DNA from: an uncultured Eubacteriales bacterium
GTDB lineage: Bacteria; Bacillota; Clostridia; Christensenellales; Aristaeellaceae
Assembly (NCBI GenBank): GCA_900318145.1
Contig: ONJM01000002.1
Coordinates: 186,001 to 250,000 of the forward strand
Length of the DNA stretch: 64,000 nucleotides
Direction of reading: 5' to 3'
Positions 16,142 through 23,602 of the stretch are shown here, piece by piece. The notes under the pieces were generated by a model that ran no database searches, had not been told where the DNA came from, and saw nothing but the letters and a program-made list of their open reading frames with translations. The position numbers were made by a program, and so were the translations under genes. Positions within the stretch are counted from its first letter, which is position 1; every line of letters begins with the position of its first letter.

Positions 16142-18559
16142 TTATTCACCGATAATATAAGGCGTATCCGCTTTTACTGCTTCCATGATCCTGCGCATGT
16201 CTTCACCTTCAGCAATCACCGGTCTGTAATCATTCTGTCTGTTTTCCGCTGAGGAACTGCATAATACGGGAATCAGCTGAAGACGTGGACTTTTTTCTTT
16301 TCCTTCCGCGCTGAAAACAGCCCTTACGATCAGCGCGTCATATGATTTTACTGCAGTTGTTCCGCCCGCAATCAGCCTTCCGGTACCGTAAACGACCGGT
16401 ATTCCGTTTATGTAGTCGATTCCCTGTACTGACGTCGGATGATGACCGATGACCAGGTTTGCGCCTGCCCGGACGCAGGATCTCGCCATTGATTCCTGCA
16501 GGGTGCTGTGTCCGGTATCCTTTTCTTCACCCCAGCAGCACTGGTAAATGATGTAATCGCATTCTTCTGCTTTAAGGGCAGCGATATCGCTGTCAATAAT
16601 ATGCGGATTTTTCAGAAATTCCTTCTGGGAGCACGAACCGAAACCGAACTTCAGTCCTTTTACGGACAACACACGCGGACGCCCGCTGGCAGTCCATTCT
16701 GCAATACCTTCAAGGGCCTGTACGGTAGATTCAAATCCTTCGGTTTTATAATCATGCATGTTGTAATTGGACAGGCATAGCAGTTCAACAGAAGTGCTGC
16801 TGAACAATTCAGCGTATTCCGGCAGACCGCGGATTGTACTCTTTTTTGTTTTGTCGGCGTTTTTTCCGTCGCTTTTCAGAACACATGCGAGATCAAGGCA
16901 GGTCAGATCGTCTTCCCGGAAAAGATTCGCAATATTGCTGAAGGAAAATCCGGTACCATATTGTTCTGCGGCTTTTTTGAAAGAATTCCTGCCGTTCTGG
17001 GCGCCTTCCCGGTCTCCGGGAATAACATCTCCCCCGAAGGTGATGATAATGCTGCCGCTTTCAGCCTTTTCCGCTCCGAATGTTACGGTACCGGGACTTT
17101 TGTAACGTGGTTTTTCGCCCGCGAGGAGCGCTTTTTCCTTTTCACGTTCCTCCTGATCGTCCAGGATGATCAGTTTTGTATGGTATGGAATATGCGTCCA
17201 GATCCAGTAGGCGTTAATACCTTCCATTGTGCCCGGCTCGTCCTGGATACGGATGCAGGCGTGGGACGCTTTTGAGCCGAGGTTTGCTTTTCCGTAGGTA
17301 AAATCCTTGTTTCCGCCGGAGAAGTATGGAATCTGGTGCAGAAGGTTTCCGCCGTCATACTGGATCACGAAATCGTACCTGGATCCGAGTGTTGAAAAAT
17401 CCACGCGGTGCAGTCCGGTAACAAAACACCCCGCGGACGTTTCGCGAAAATATTTTTCCTTATCCATCCTTCCGGTGGAAACAAGCAGGGTTTCGATTTT
17501 TTTTCCGTGATAATAAACGGACAGCGTTTGCTCCTTTTTGTTCAGCAGCAGACCGTATTCGCAGGAAGGATAAACAACTTTCAGCAATCCGTAAGGAACC
17601 CATCCTTCGATGCGGGAGGCGTCTTCATGGTTCCAGGCGCTGATCCTTGCCCATTCTCCGCAGATTTCAAGGACAGAAAGGCACTGCGTCTGCCCGTGCA
17701 GCGTACCGAGGACAGAGGATTTGGAATCCATATCCGCGTAAACATCCTGATGATCTGTATAATCTTTATCAACGACGACGGCAGGTTCCGTCATGGAGCG
17801 CCACAGGGCGGAATCATCCGACAGATCCTGCGGCATGATATCGCCGGTAACGCAGACAGATTCCCGCACAGGAATTTCATCGGAGACGTTGAGCGGAAAT
17901 TCAATTATCCGGTCCGGTCTGCCTGTTTCAAAAACACGTACCGTATAACTGCCTGGAAGGATTTCCGATTTGCCGGCCAGTTTTGAAAAAGTGAAATGTT
18001 CCACTCTGCCCTTATGCATCGTCATGAGAACGCTGTAACCCGGAGAATCCATGCCGTTCCGGAAGAATTCAAGACGGATTTTTCCGTCAAGAATTGTTTT
18101 TGTTTCCAGAAACCATTCATCCGGATCGGAAAGGTAAACGGTATCGGAGGAAGGAAGCGCGAACTGGAGGAACTGCGCATTGTTCGCAACGGAAGCCTTG
18201 AAACGGTACGCATAAGTCTGCCCGTCAGAGGAAACAAAGCTGCAGTCAAATGAATAGCTGCCGGTATTCAGTTTTTCAAGATTATAGGAACATCCGTCCC
18301 ACGGTATTTTGTTCTCTCCTTTGTAGACTTCCTGCCTGATAACTCTGTAAACATGATAAGAATCATATACAGTAATTACACAGGTTCCGTTGTCCGGCGC
18401 CTGAACGGAAAAGGCGTTCTCGCTGTGACTGACAATTCTTCCGACGCATTTGACTGAAAAGGCGGAGTTCTCCGCTGCCGCGGAGAAAAAGCAAAGCAGC
18501 ACGAGCGCCAGGGTTATCAGAAATAAACGCGTTCTGTATCCGGTAAAAATGCAGATCAT
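16142..18559 (-). CDS. Secreted L,D-transpeptidase / CapA-like metallophosphoesterase fusion
   Basis: An 805-residue exported protein. Reading in order: a signal peptide (RLFLITLALVLLCFFSA, residues 11-27); beta-rich Ig-like regions to ~230; an SH3-like segment at ~262-330 (YADMDSKSSVLGTLHGQ ... EWARISAW); an L,D-transpeptidase (YkuD) domain at ~335-468 with His408 and the catalytic SHACIRI at 432-438 (Cys435; the usual Gly of SHGC is Ala); and a CapA/PGA-synthesis-type domain at ~503-770 (GGDVIPGDREG at 509-519, NMHDY at 600-604, VIGHHPTSVQG at 703-713). Transpeptidase domains cross-link or anchor to peptidoglycan. CapA-like domains are calcineurin-like hydrolases. The SD (GGGAG) abuts the ATG, so the exact start is uncertain. 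Confidence 0.88.
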   Translation of the reverse strand: MICIFTGYRTRLFLITLALVLLCFFSAAAENSAFSVKCVGRIVSHSENAFSVQAPDNGTCVITVYDSYHVYRVIRQEVYKGENKIPWDGCSYNLEKLNTGSYSFDCSFVSSDGQTYAYRFKASVANNAQFLQFALPSSDTVYLSDPDEWFLETKTILDGKIRLEFFRNGMDSPGYSVLMTMHKGRVEHFTFSKLAGKSEILPGSYTVRVFETGRPDRIIEFPLNVSDEIPVRESVCVTGDIMPQDLSDDSALWRSMTEPAVVVDKDYTDHQDVYADMDSKSSVLGTLHGQTQCLSVLEICGEWARISAWNHEDASRIEGWVPYGLLKVVYPSCEYGLLLNKKEQTLSVYYHGKKIETLLVSTGRMDKEKYFRETSAGCFVTGLHRVDFSTLGSRYDFVIQYDGGNLLHQIPYFSGGNKDFTYGKANLGSKASHACIRIQDEPGTMEGINAYWIWTHIPYHTKLIILDDQEEREKEKALLAGEKPRYKSPGTVTFGAEKAESGSIIITFGGDVIPGDREGAQNGRNSFKKAAEQYGTGFSFSNIANLFREDDLTCLDLACVLKSDGKNADKTKKSTIRGLPEYAELFSSTSVELLCLSNYNMHDYKTEGFESTVQALEGIAEWTASGRPRVLSVKGLKFGFGSCSQKEFLKNPHIIDSDIAALKAEECDYIIYQCCWGEEKDTGHSTLQESMARSCVRAGANLVIGHHPTSVQGIDYINGIPVVYGTGRLIAGGTTAVKSYDALIVRAVFSAEGKEKSPRLQLIPVLCSSSAENRQNDYRPVIAEGEDMRRIMEAVKADTPYIIGE

Positions 18560-18579
18560 CTCCCGATATTAATAAAATA

Positions 18580-18608
18580 AGGTTAACAGGATTTTCGGAT
18601 ACAGTCAA
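18580..18608 (-). promoter_or_regulatory. Promoter of the transpeptidase/CapA gene
   Basis: On the minus strand TTGACT (18603-18608) and TAACCT (18580-18585) are 17 bases apart; the -10 is weak. It sits about 20 bases before the gene and diverges from the tRNA-Leu promoter. Confidence 0.4.
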
Positions 18609-18688
18609 TAAAATGAATCAGGAGATTATGCGTTATGGGAATCTGTCCGAAAAAACGATACAGGCGGATCAGCTGCATTGTTTCAGGC

Positions 18689-18717
18689 TTGACAAAGTAT
18701 ACAGTCGGTTTTATAAT
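18689..18717 (+). promoter_or_regulatory. Consensus promoter of tRNA-Leu
   Basis: Perfect TTGACA (18689-18694) and perfect TATAAT (18712-18717) with a 17-base spacer, 14 bases before the tRNA. Confidence 0.92.
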
Positions 18718-18731
18718 TCACCTGTTCGCCT

Positions 18732-18816
18732 GCGGTCGTGGCGGAATCGGCATACGCGCACGTTTGAGGGGCGTGTCCGGCAACGGGTACGGGTTCAAGT
18801 CCCGTCGACCGCACCA
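18732..18816 (+). tRNA. tRNA-Leu (anticodon GAG)
   Basis: A type II tRNA. The acceptor stem is GCGGTCG/CGACCGC, discriminator A and an encoded CCA follow. The anticodon loop TTGAGGG lies between CACGT and GCGTG, the variable arm is TCCGGCAACGGG-like, and the T-arm is TACGGGTTCAAGTCCCGT. It reads CUC/CUU leucine codons. Unlike the Lys and Ser genes here, CCA is encoded. It is a single-gene unit with its own promoter and terminator. Confidence 0.97.
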
Positions 18817-18822
18817 GTATAT

Positions 18823-18853
18823 ACCCTGTGACAGCAACAGTCACAGGGTTTTT
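18823..18853 (+). terminator. Terminator of tRNA-Leu
   Basis: A 10-bp stem ACCCTGTGAC/GTCACAGGGT with a 7-base loop, followed by T5, six bases after the tRNA. Confidence 0.93.
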
Positions 18854-18879
18854 GTTTGCCCTTTTGCCAAAATTGCCAT

Positions 18880-18923
18880 AAAAAAACCGCAATGCAGAAC
18901 AACTCATGTCCCTCTGATTGCGG
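18880..18923 (-). terminator. Terminator of tmRNA
   Basis: On the minus strand CCGCAAT (18917-18923) pairs with ATTGCGG (18887-18893) across a long loop and is followed by seven T. It starts four bases after the tmRNA CCA end and faces the tRNA-Leu terminator. Confidence 0.85.
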
Positions 18924-18926
18924 ATA

Positions 18927-19271
18927 TGGTGGAGATGAGGGGAGTTGAACCCCTGTCCGAAAATCCGTCCAATGGACTTTCTCCGAGCGCATTCCGTGCT
19001 TTGATTTCCCTTTCACGGCCGTTCACGGAAAAACTGCCGGAAAAGTAGCTTCATGATTACGGATACCGGCGCAAAGCTTAGCCGATACTCGTTCCCTGCA
19101 ATTCTGACGCCAGTTACCTGATCTGCAGGCGGTCAGGGCTGACGCGCGGCATTAAGCCGCGAAAGCGAAATCGCTATTGTCAGTTATTGTTTTTCCCCGT
19201 TGATACGCAGTTCAGGGTCTGCGGCTCGCTTATCCATTTTCCGATATTCCCGTCGAAACCGGATCATCCCC
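18927..19271 (-). ncRNA. ssrA: Transfer-messenger RNA (tmRNA)
   Basis: A 345-base RNA that rescues stalled ribosomes with SmpB. The 5' end GGGGATGATCCGGTTTCGACGG and the 3' end TTCAACTCCCCTCATCTCCACCA form the tRNA-like domain (acceptor GGGGATG/CATCTCC, discriminator A, encoded CCA). The tag frame (19152-19196) resumes at GGA and encodes GKTITDNSDFAFAA, then TAA. This resembles the Bacillus tag in starting GKT, but ends AFAA rather than the usual ALAA. It lies 19 bases after the smpB stop with no clear promoter of its own, so it is probably transcribed with smpB and processed. Confidence 0.95.
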
Positions 19272-19290
19272 TTAACACAACTGACAGCAA

Positions 19291-19761
19291 TTATCCCTTT
19301 TGTTTTGACCGTAACGCGCGGCGGATTTCCAGATCGGAATCACGCCTGGCAATGGCGTCCCTCTTGTCGTGAACCTGTTTTCCCTTGCATACGCCGAGCC
19401 GGACTTTGACGCGTCCGTCCTTCAGGTACAGGTCCAGAGGAACCAGTGTATAACCCTGGCGCATGACCTGAGCATCCAGCTTGCGGATTTCTGACTTATG
19501 AAGCAGCAGTTTTTTCGCCCTCAGCGGGTCACGGTTAAAAATATTCCCCTGCTCATATGGACTGATGTGCATTCCGTCGACCCAGACTTCTCCCTTGCGT
19601 ACCTGTGCCCAGCTTTCTTTCAGGTTTACCCGGCCGAGACGCACGCTTTTGACCTCGGTTCCGAACAACGCAATGCCGCACTCGATGCTGTCTTCCACAA
19701 AATAGTCATGCCGGGCTTTTCTGTTCTGCGCAATGACTTTGATCCCTTTCTGGTGCGGCAT
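19291..19761 (-). CDS. smpB: SsrA-binding protein SmpB
   Basis: A 156-residue tmRNA-binding protein with the OB-fold core: NRKARHDYFVEDSIECGIALFGTEVKS, then VWVDGMHISPYEQGN, then GYTLVPLDLYLKDGRVKVRLGVCKGK. The basic C-terminal tail (KRDAIARRDSDLEIRRALRSKQKG) enters the ribosome decoding site. Family length is 150-160 residues. SD GAGGAATGAAGC precedes the ATG. The gene lies immediately upstream of ssrA on the same strand, so both parts of the trans-translation system are probably made together. Confidence 0.97.
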   Translation of the reverse strand: MPHQKGIKVIAQNRKARHDYFVEDSIECGIALFGTEVKSVRLGRVNLKESWAQVRKGEVWVDGMHISPYEQGNIFNRDPLRAKKLLLHKSEIRKLDAQVMRQGYTLVPLDLYLKDGRVKVRLGVCKGKQVHDKRDAIARRDSDLEIRRALRSKQKG

Positions 19762-19780
19762 GCTTCATTCCTCCCCGATT

Positions 19781-19809
19781 ACTATATCATATCCGCACAA
19801 TCTTTTCAA
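19781..19809 (-). promoter_or_regulatory. Promoter of smpB-ssrA
   Basis: On the minus strand TTGAAA (19804-19809) and TATAGT (19781-19786) are 17 bases apart, about 20 bases before the smpB start. Confidence 0.65.
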
Positions 19810-19861
19810 TTGTACTTTCGTGTGATAATATTATTCCGCAATGAAGGAAGGAATGATTGAC

Positions 19862-21166
19862 ATGAACGATCTTCATGAAATGTCCTCTCGGGCAAGGCGC
19901 TCTTTTACGGTATTGTCCGTGTCATCCGCAAAAGCACGGAATCATGCGCTGCTTCATATGGCTGAAGTGCTGAAAAGCCGCGAGGAAGAAATCTTTGCAG
20001 CAAACAGGGCGGACCTTGATCTTGCGGAAAAGGAAGGACTTTCTTCCCCGCTGCTGCACCGTCTGAAATTCGGCTCTGAAAAAATGACGCAGGTAATCAG
20101 CGGGCTCCGGTCTCTTGCGGATCTTCCGGATCCCATCGGACAGACTACGCTGGCCACTGAAATCACGGAAGGTCTGACGCTGTACAGGGTAATCTGTCCG
20201 ATTGGTGTTGTCGGCGTCATTTTTGAAAGCCGGCCGGACGCTCTGATTCAGATTGCCTCTCTTTGCATCAAAAGCGGAAACGCGGTGCTTCTCAAGGGCG
20301 GCCGCGAAGCGCTGCACACAAACCAGGCGCTGATCAGTGCTGTAAGGCAGTCCCTGTCGGAAACAGGCCTTCCGGAGGATTCCGCGCAGCTGCTTGAAAC
20401 GCGGGAGGATGTAGCGGCGATGCTGAAGGAAGATGAACTGATTGACCTAATTATTCCCCGGGGCAGCAACGCGTTTGTCCGGTATATTATGGACAACAGC
20501 AGGATCCCCGTGCTCGGGCATTCGGACGGTATCTGCCATGTGTATATTGATAAGGACGCAGATGCCGATATGGCTGTCCGTGTTGCCGTGGACAGCAAAA
20601 CCCAGAATGTTTCCGTCTGCAACGCCATGGAAACCCTGCTGGTTCATGCCGGCGTGCTGAAGGATATTATGCCGAAGATCGCCGCGGCACTGGAAGAGAA
20701 AAACGTGGAAATCCGCGGGGACCGGGAAGCCGCTTCCGTGATTTGCTGCAAACCGGCGGAGGAAAAAGACTGGTCGGAGGAATACCTGGATTATATTCTG
20801 TCCGTCCGCACAGTTCATTCCCTGCAGGAAGCGATTGAGCATATCAATCATTACGGTTCGCATCATACAGACTGTATTGTTACGGAAAACAGTGAAACAG
20901 CCGCAGCGTTTTTAAACGCCGTGGACAGTGCAGGTGTTTACTGGAATGTTTCCACCCGCTTTGCGGACGGATTTGTCTACGGATTCGGCGCGGAAGTCGG
21001 GATCGCTACCGGCAAGCTTCACGCGCGCGGTCCGATGGGCCTGGAAGGGCTAACCACATATAAGTATAAACTGATCGGAAAAGGGCATACGCTTGCTGAA
21101 ATGAAGAGCGGTGAACGGCAATATACACATCGCAGCCTGCCGCTGACCGGCGGATGCCCTGTCTGA
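19862..21166 (+). CDS. proA: Glutamate-5-semialdehyde dehydrogenase (gamma-glutamyl phosphate reductase)
   Basis: The second enzyme of proline synthesis, reducing gamma-glutamyl phosphate with NADPH. It has the aldehyde-dehydrogenase-like fold with CPIGVVGVIFESRPDALIQIASLCIKSGNA, LIIPRGSNAFVRYIMDNS and the catalytic cysteine in QNVSVCNAMETLLVH near residue 253. The C-terminal FVYGFGAEVGIATGKLHARGPMGL is diagnostic. The frame starts at 19841, but AAGGAAGGA precedes the ATG at 19862 by a normal distance, giving 434 residues. The partner kinase proB is not adjacent. The gene stands alone before rluB. Confidence 0.95.
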   Translation: MNDLHEMSSRARRSFTVLSVSSAKARNHALLHMAEVLKSREEEIFAANRADLDLAEKEGLSSPLLHRLKFGSEKMTQVISGLRSLADLPDPIGQTTLATEITEGLTLYRVICPIGVVGVIFESRPDALIQIASLCIKSGNAVLLKGGREALHTNQALISAVRQSLSETGLPEDSAQLLETREDVAAMLKEDELIDLIIPRGSNAFVRYIMDNSRIPVLGHSDGICHVYIDKDADADMAVRVAVDSKTQNVSVCNAMETLLVHAGVLKDIMPKIAAALEEKNVEIRGDREAASVICCKPAEEKDWSEEYLDYILSVRTVHSLQEAIEHINHYGSHHTDCIVTENSETAAAFLNAVDSAGVYWNVSTRFADGFVYGFGAEVGIATGKLHARGPMGLEGLTTYKYKLIGKGHTLAEMKSGERQYTHRSLPLTGGCPV

Positions 21167-21199
21167 AAAACGCGGTCATTTGAACCAGAGGAAAAGAAT

Positions 21200-21910
21200 A
21201 TGATGAGATTGCAGAAATACCTGGCGCTGTGCGGTGTTGCATCCCGCCGGAACGCTGAAAAGATGATTCTGGAAGGACGGGTATCCGTCAACGGCATCCC
21301 TGTAACGGAAATGGGTTTTAAGGTGGACGAACTGCAGGATACCGTCCTGGTGGATGGGCGGCAGATATCAGTCCAGGAAGAAAAACACTATATCGCCTAC
21401 AACAAGCCGCTGGGAGAAGTCACCACAGTTTCGGATCCCGAAGGCCGTGCGACGGTTATGGATAAATTCAGGGATTATCCAGTCCGCCTGTATCCCGTCG
21501 GCCGCCTGGATTATGACAGCGAGGGCCTGCTTCTTTTGACAAACGACGGGGATATGATGAATCATGTGCTGCATCCGAGCCATGAAGTCAGCAAGGTATA
21601 TCTGACAAAAGTGTCAAACCAGGTGACGGAAGAGGAAATCCGTGCGCTGCGCCATGGTGTGATGATTGACGGAAGACTTACCTCTCCTGCTTCGGTGCGC
21701 CTGATCCGATACGAAACTTTCGATACCGTGCTGCTGATTTCAATTCATGAAGGACGCAACAGGCAGGTCCGAAAAATGATCGCCGCAACAGGTCATCAGG
21801 TTGTCAGCCTGAAAAGGGTGGCATTCGGTCCTGTGTCACTGGGAGAACTTCCCTCCGGAAAATGGCGCCGTCTGACGGATGAGGAAATCAGAAGACTGAA
21901 GGAAATATGA
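21200..21910 (+). CDS. rluB: rRNA pseudouridine synthase (RluB/RsuA family)
   Basis: A 236-residue protein with an N-terminal S4 RNA-binding domain (MRLQKYLALCGVASRRNAEKMI) and the RsuA/RluB catalytic domain. The catalytic aspartate is in GRLDYDSEGLLLLTNDGD (Asp104). RluB isomerises a uridine in helix 80 of 23S rRNA; RsuA acts on 16S rRNA. The Firmicutes member (YpuL) is annotated RluB, so that is the better guess. It starts 33 bases after proA and is followed by the tRNA-Ser promoter. Confidence 0.92.
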   Translation: MMRLQKYLALCGVASRRNAEKMILEGRVSVNGIPVTEMGFKVDELQDTVLVDGRQISVQEEKHYIAYNKPLGEVTTVSDPEGRATVMDKFRDYPVRLYPVGRLDYDSEGLLLLTNDGDMMNHVLHPSHEVSKVYLTKVSNQVTEEEIRALRHGVMIDGRLTSPASVRLIRYETFDTVLLISIHEGRNRQVRKMIAATGHQVVSLKRVAFGPVSLGELPSGKWRRLTDEEIRRLKEI

Positions 21911-21929
21911 ATGACCTGAGAATACAGAC

Positions 21930-21957
21930 TTGACAAAAAGGCGAATAAAGATATAAT
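21930..21957 (+). promoter_or_regulatory. Consensus promoter of tRNA-Ser
   Basis: Perfect TTGACA (21930-21935) and TATAAT (21952-21957) with a 16-base spacer, 20 bases after the rluB stop. Confidence 0.9.
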
Positions 21958-21977
21958 TCTTGTTTGTGACCATGCAT

Positions 21978-22065
21978 GGAGAGTTGGCTGAGTGGTCTAA
22001 GGCGCACGACTGGAAATCGTGTGTGGGGTGATACCTCACCTAGGGTTCAAATCCCTAACTCTCCG
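21978..22065 (+). tRNA. tRNA-Ser (anticodon GGA)
   Basis: An 88-base type II tRNA. Acceptor stem GGAGAGT/ACTCTCC, discriminator G, CCA not encoded. The anticodon loop CTGGAAA lies between CACGA and TCGTG, the long variable arm is TGGGGTGATACCTCA, and the T-arm is TAGGGTTCAAATCCCTA. It reads UCC/UCU serine codons. Confidence 0.97.
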
Positions 22066-22075
22066 CATAAAGAAA

Positions 22076-22112
22076 GCGGCCCCGCAGCTTGCGGAAGCCG
22101 CCTTCTTTTTTC
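22076..22112 (+). terminator. Terminator of tRNA-Ser
   Basis: GCGGC (22076-22080) pairs with GCCGC (22097-22101) around an inner CCGCA/TGCGG stem and is followed by a T-rich tail (CTTCTTTTTTCTTTTTT). Confidence 0.85.
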
Positions 22113-22237
22113 TTTTTTGCAGCTGACCTTGCTTTTGCGGAGAATCACCGGCGTAAATCGGCTGTATAAGGTTATTCTTTCCAAACCGGAGCAAAAATGG
22201 TAAAATATTTAAGAATATTTCTTCGGGGGATTATGGT

Positions 22238-23602
22238 ATGAGAATCATCGTAATCGGCGCTGGAAAAGTCGGCTATACGCTGGCTGAACACCTGACGCAG
22301 GAAGAACACGATGTGATCGTTATTGATAAGGACGATGAAGTGATTGAACGCTGTTCCGGCTCTCTGGACGTTATATGTCTGAAGGGCAACGGAGCCAACG
22401 CCAAAGTCCTTCTGGAGGCAGGCGTTGATAAAGCCAACATCGTAATCGCTTCGACGGAGAGCGACGAAAGCAACATGCTGGCCTGCCTGATTGCGAAACG
22501 ACTCGGTGCGCAGTATACCATAGCGAGAATCAGGGATCCGGAATTCAATGAAAGCCAGACGCTTCTGCAGAACGAACTTGGTATCGACGTGGCCATCAAC
22601 CCGGAGCGGGCGACTGCGCTTGAGATCAGCAGGCTTCTGCGCTATCCGTTTGCCGGAAGTATTGAATCCTTTGCGCGCGGACTTGTTGAAATGGTCGAAT
22701 TCAGAGCGCAGGACAAAGATCCGATTGTCGGAATTCCGATGAAAGATCTTGAAAGCAGGGTGCAGCGTCTTCCTAAAATTCTTTATGCAATGGTTGAGCG
22801 GAACAACAGCGTCATCATTCCGGACGGAAACTTTTCAATTCTTCCCGGGGATAAGGTGTTTGTTTCGGGCGATATGGTAACAATCACGGAATTCTTCCGC
22901 TTTCTCGGTCGGAACAATCAGAAGATCCGAAGTGTGATGCTTCTCGGCGGAGGAAGAATTTCCTACTATCTTTCCAGGCTGATCGTTCCGATGGGGATTC
23001 ATGTCACCTTGTTTGAAATAGATCCGCAGAAAGCGCGGACACTCAGTGAGCTTCTTCCGCGTGTTGATGTTATTTTCGGAGACGGGACGGATCAGGATCT
23101 TCTGCAGGAACAGGGGCTCTCCCAGACAGACGCTTTTGTTTCTCTCAGCAACCGTGACGAAGAAAACCTGATGACAGCGCTCTATGCTTCGCGCAGCGGC
23201 GTATCGAAGACAATAGCGAAAAACAGCAGAATGGCTTATATGGATATACTGAACGATCTGGGCCTTGACTCCGTGATCAGCCCGCAGGTTATTACCAGTT
23301 CGACGATTCTCCGTTATGTCCGCGCGCGTGAAAACAGCAACGGAACACATATCGAACGACTGTACAGGCTGATAGACGGAAATGCCGAAGCCATTGAATT
23401 TGTCGCCCGTAAAGGTGATCCGTATATCGGCATTCCCCTGAAGGATCTGACAACCAGGAAAGGTTCACTCGTTTCCGTAATTGTTCATCAGGGCAGGATT
23501 ATCATTCCGTTCGGAAAAGACCATATTGAAGAAGGGGATCATGTCATCATCGTTTCCAGGAATCTCGGTATTTCCGACCTTAATGAGGTGCTCTACCGAT
23601 GA
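22238..23602 (+). CDS. trkA: Trk potassium transport regulatory subunit TrkA
   Basis: A 454-residue cytoplasmic protein with two RCK-N/RCK-C tandem units that binds NAD(H) and gates the TrkH channel. The first Rossmann motif is IIVIGAGKVGYTLAEHL (residues 3-19) and the second is VMLLGGGRISYYLSRLI near 234-250. Each is followed by an acidic end-of-strand residue and a TrkA-C domain (GIPMKDLESR and GIPLKDLTTR). Length is normal for the two-repeat form. Its stop overlaps trkH by 4 bases, so both subunits are coupled. It begins a long plus-strand gene run. Confidence 0.96.
   Translation: MRIIVIGAGKVGYTLAEHLTQEEHDVIVIDKDDEVIERCSGSLDVICLKGNGANAKVLLEAGVDKANIVIASTESDESNMLACLIAKRLGAQYTIARIRDPEFNESQTLLQNELGIDVAINPERATALEISRLLRYPFAGSIESFARGLVEMVEFRAQDKDPIVGIPMKDLESRVQRLPKILYAMVERNNSVIIPDGNFSILPGDKVFVSGDMVTITEFFRFLGRNNQKIRSVMLLGGGRISYYLSRLIVPMGIHVTLFEIDPQKARTLSELLPRVDVIFGDGTDQDLLQEQGLSQTDAFVSLSNRDEENLMTALYASRSGVSKTIAKNSRMAYMDILNDLGLDSVISPQVITSSTILRYVRARENSNGTHIERLYRLIDGNAEAIEFVARKGDPYIGIPLKDLTTRKGSLVSVIVHQGRIIIPFGKDHIEEGDHVIIVSRNLGISDLNEVLYR

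Noticed and set aside
18613-19048. Short frames across tRNA-Leu and tmRNA
   Set aside because: They cover RNA genes and terminators and have no protein features.
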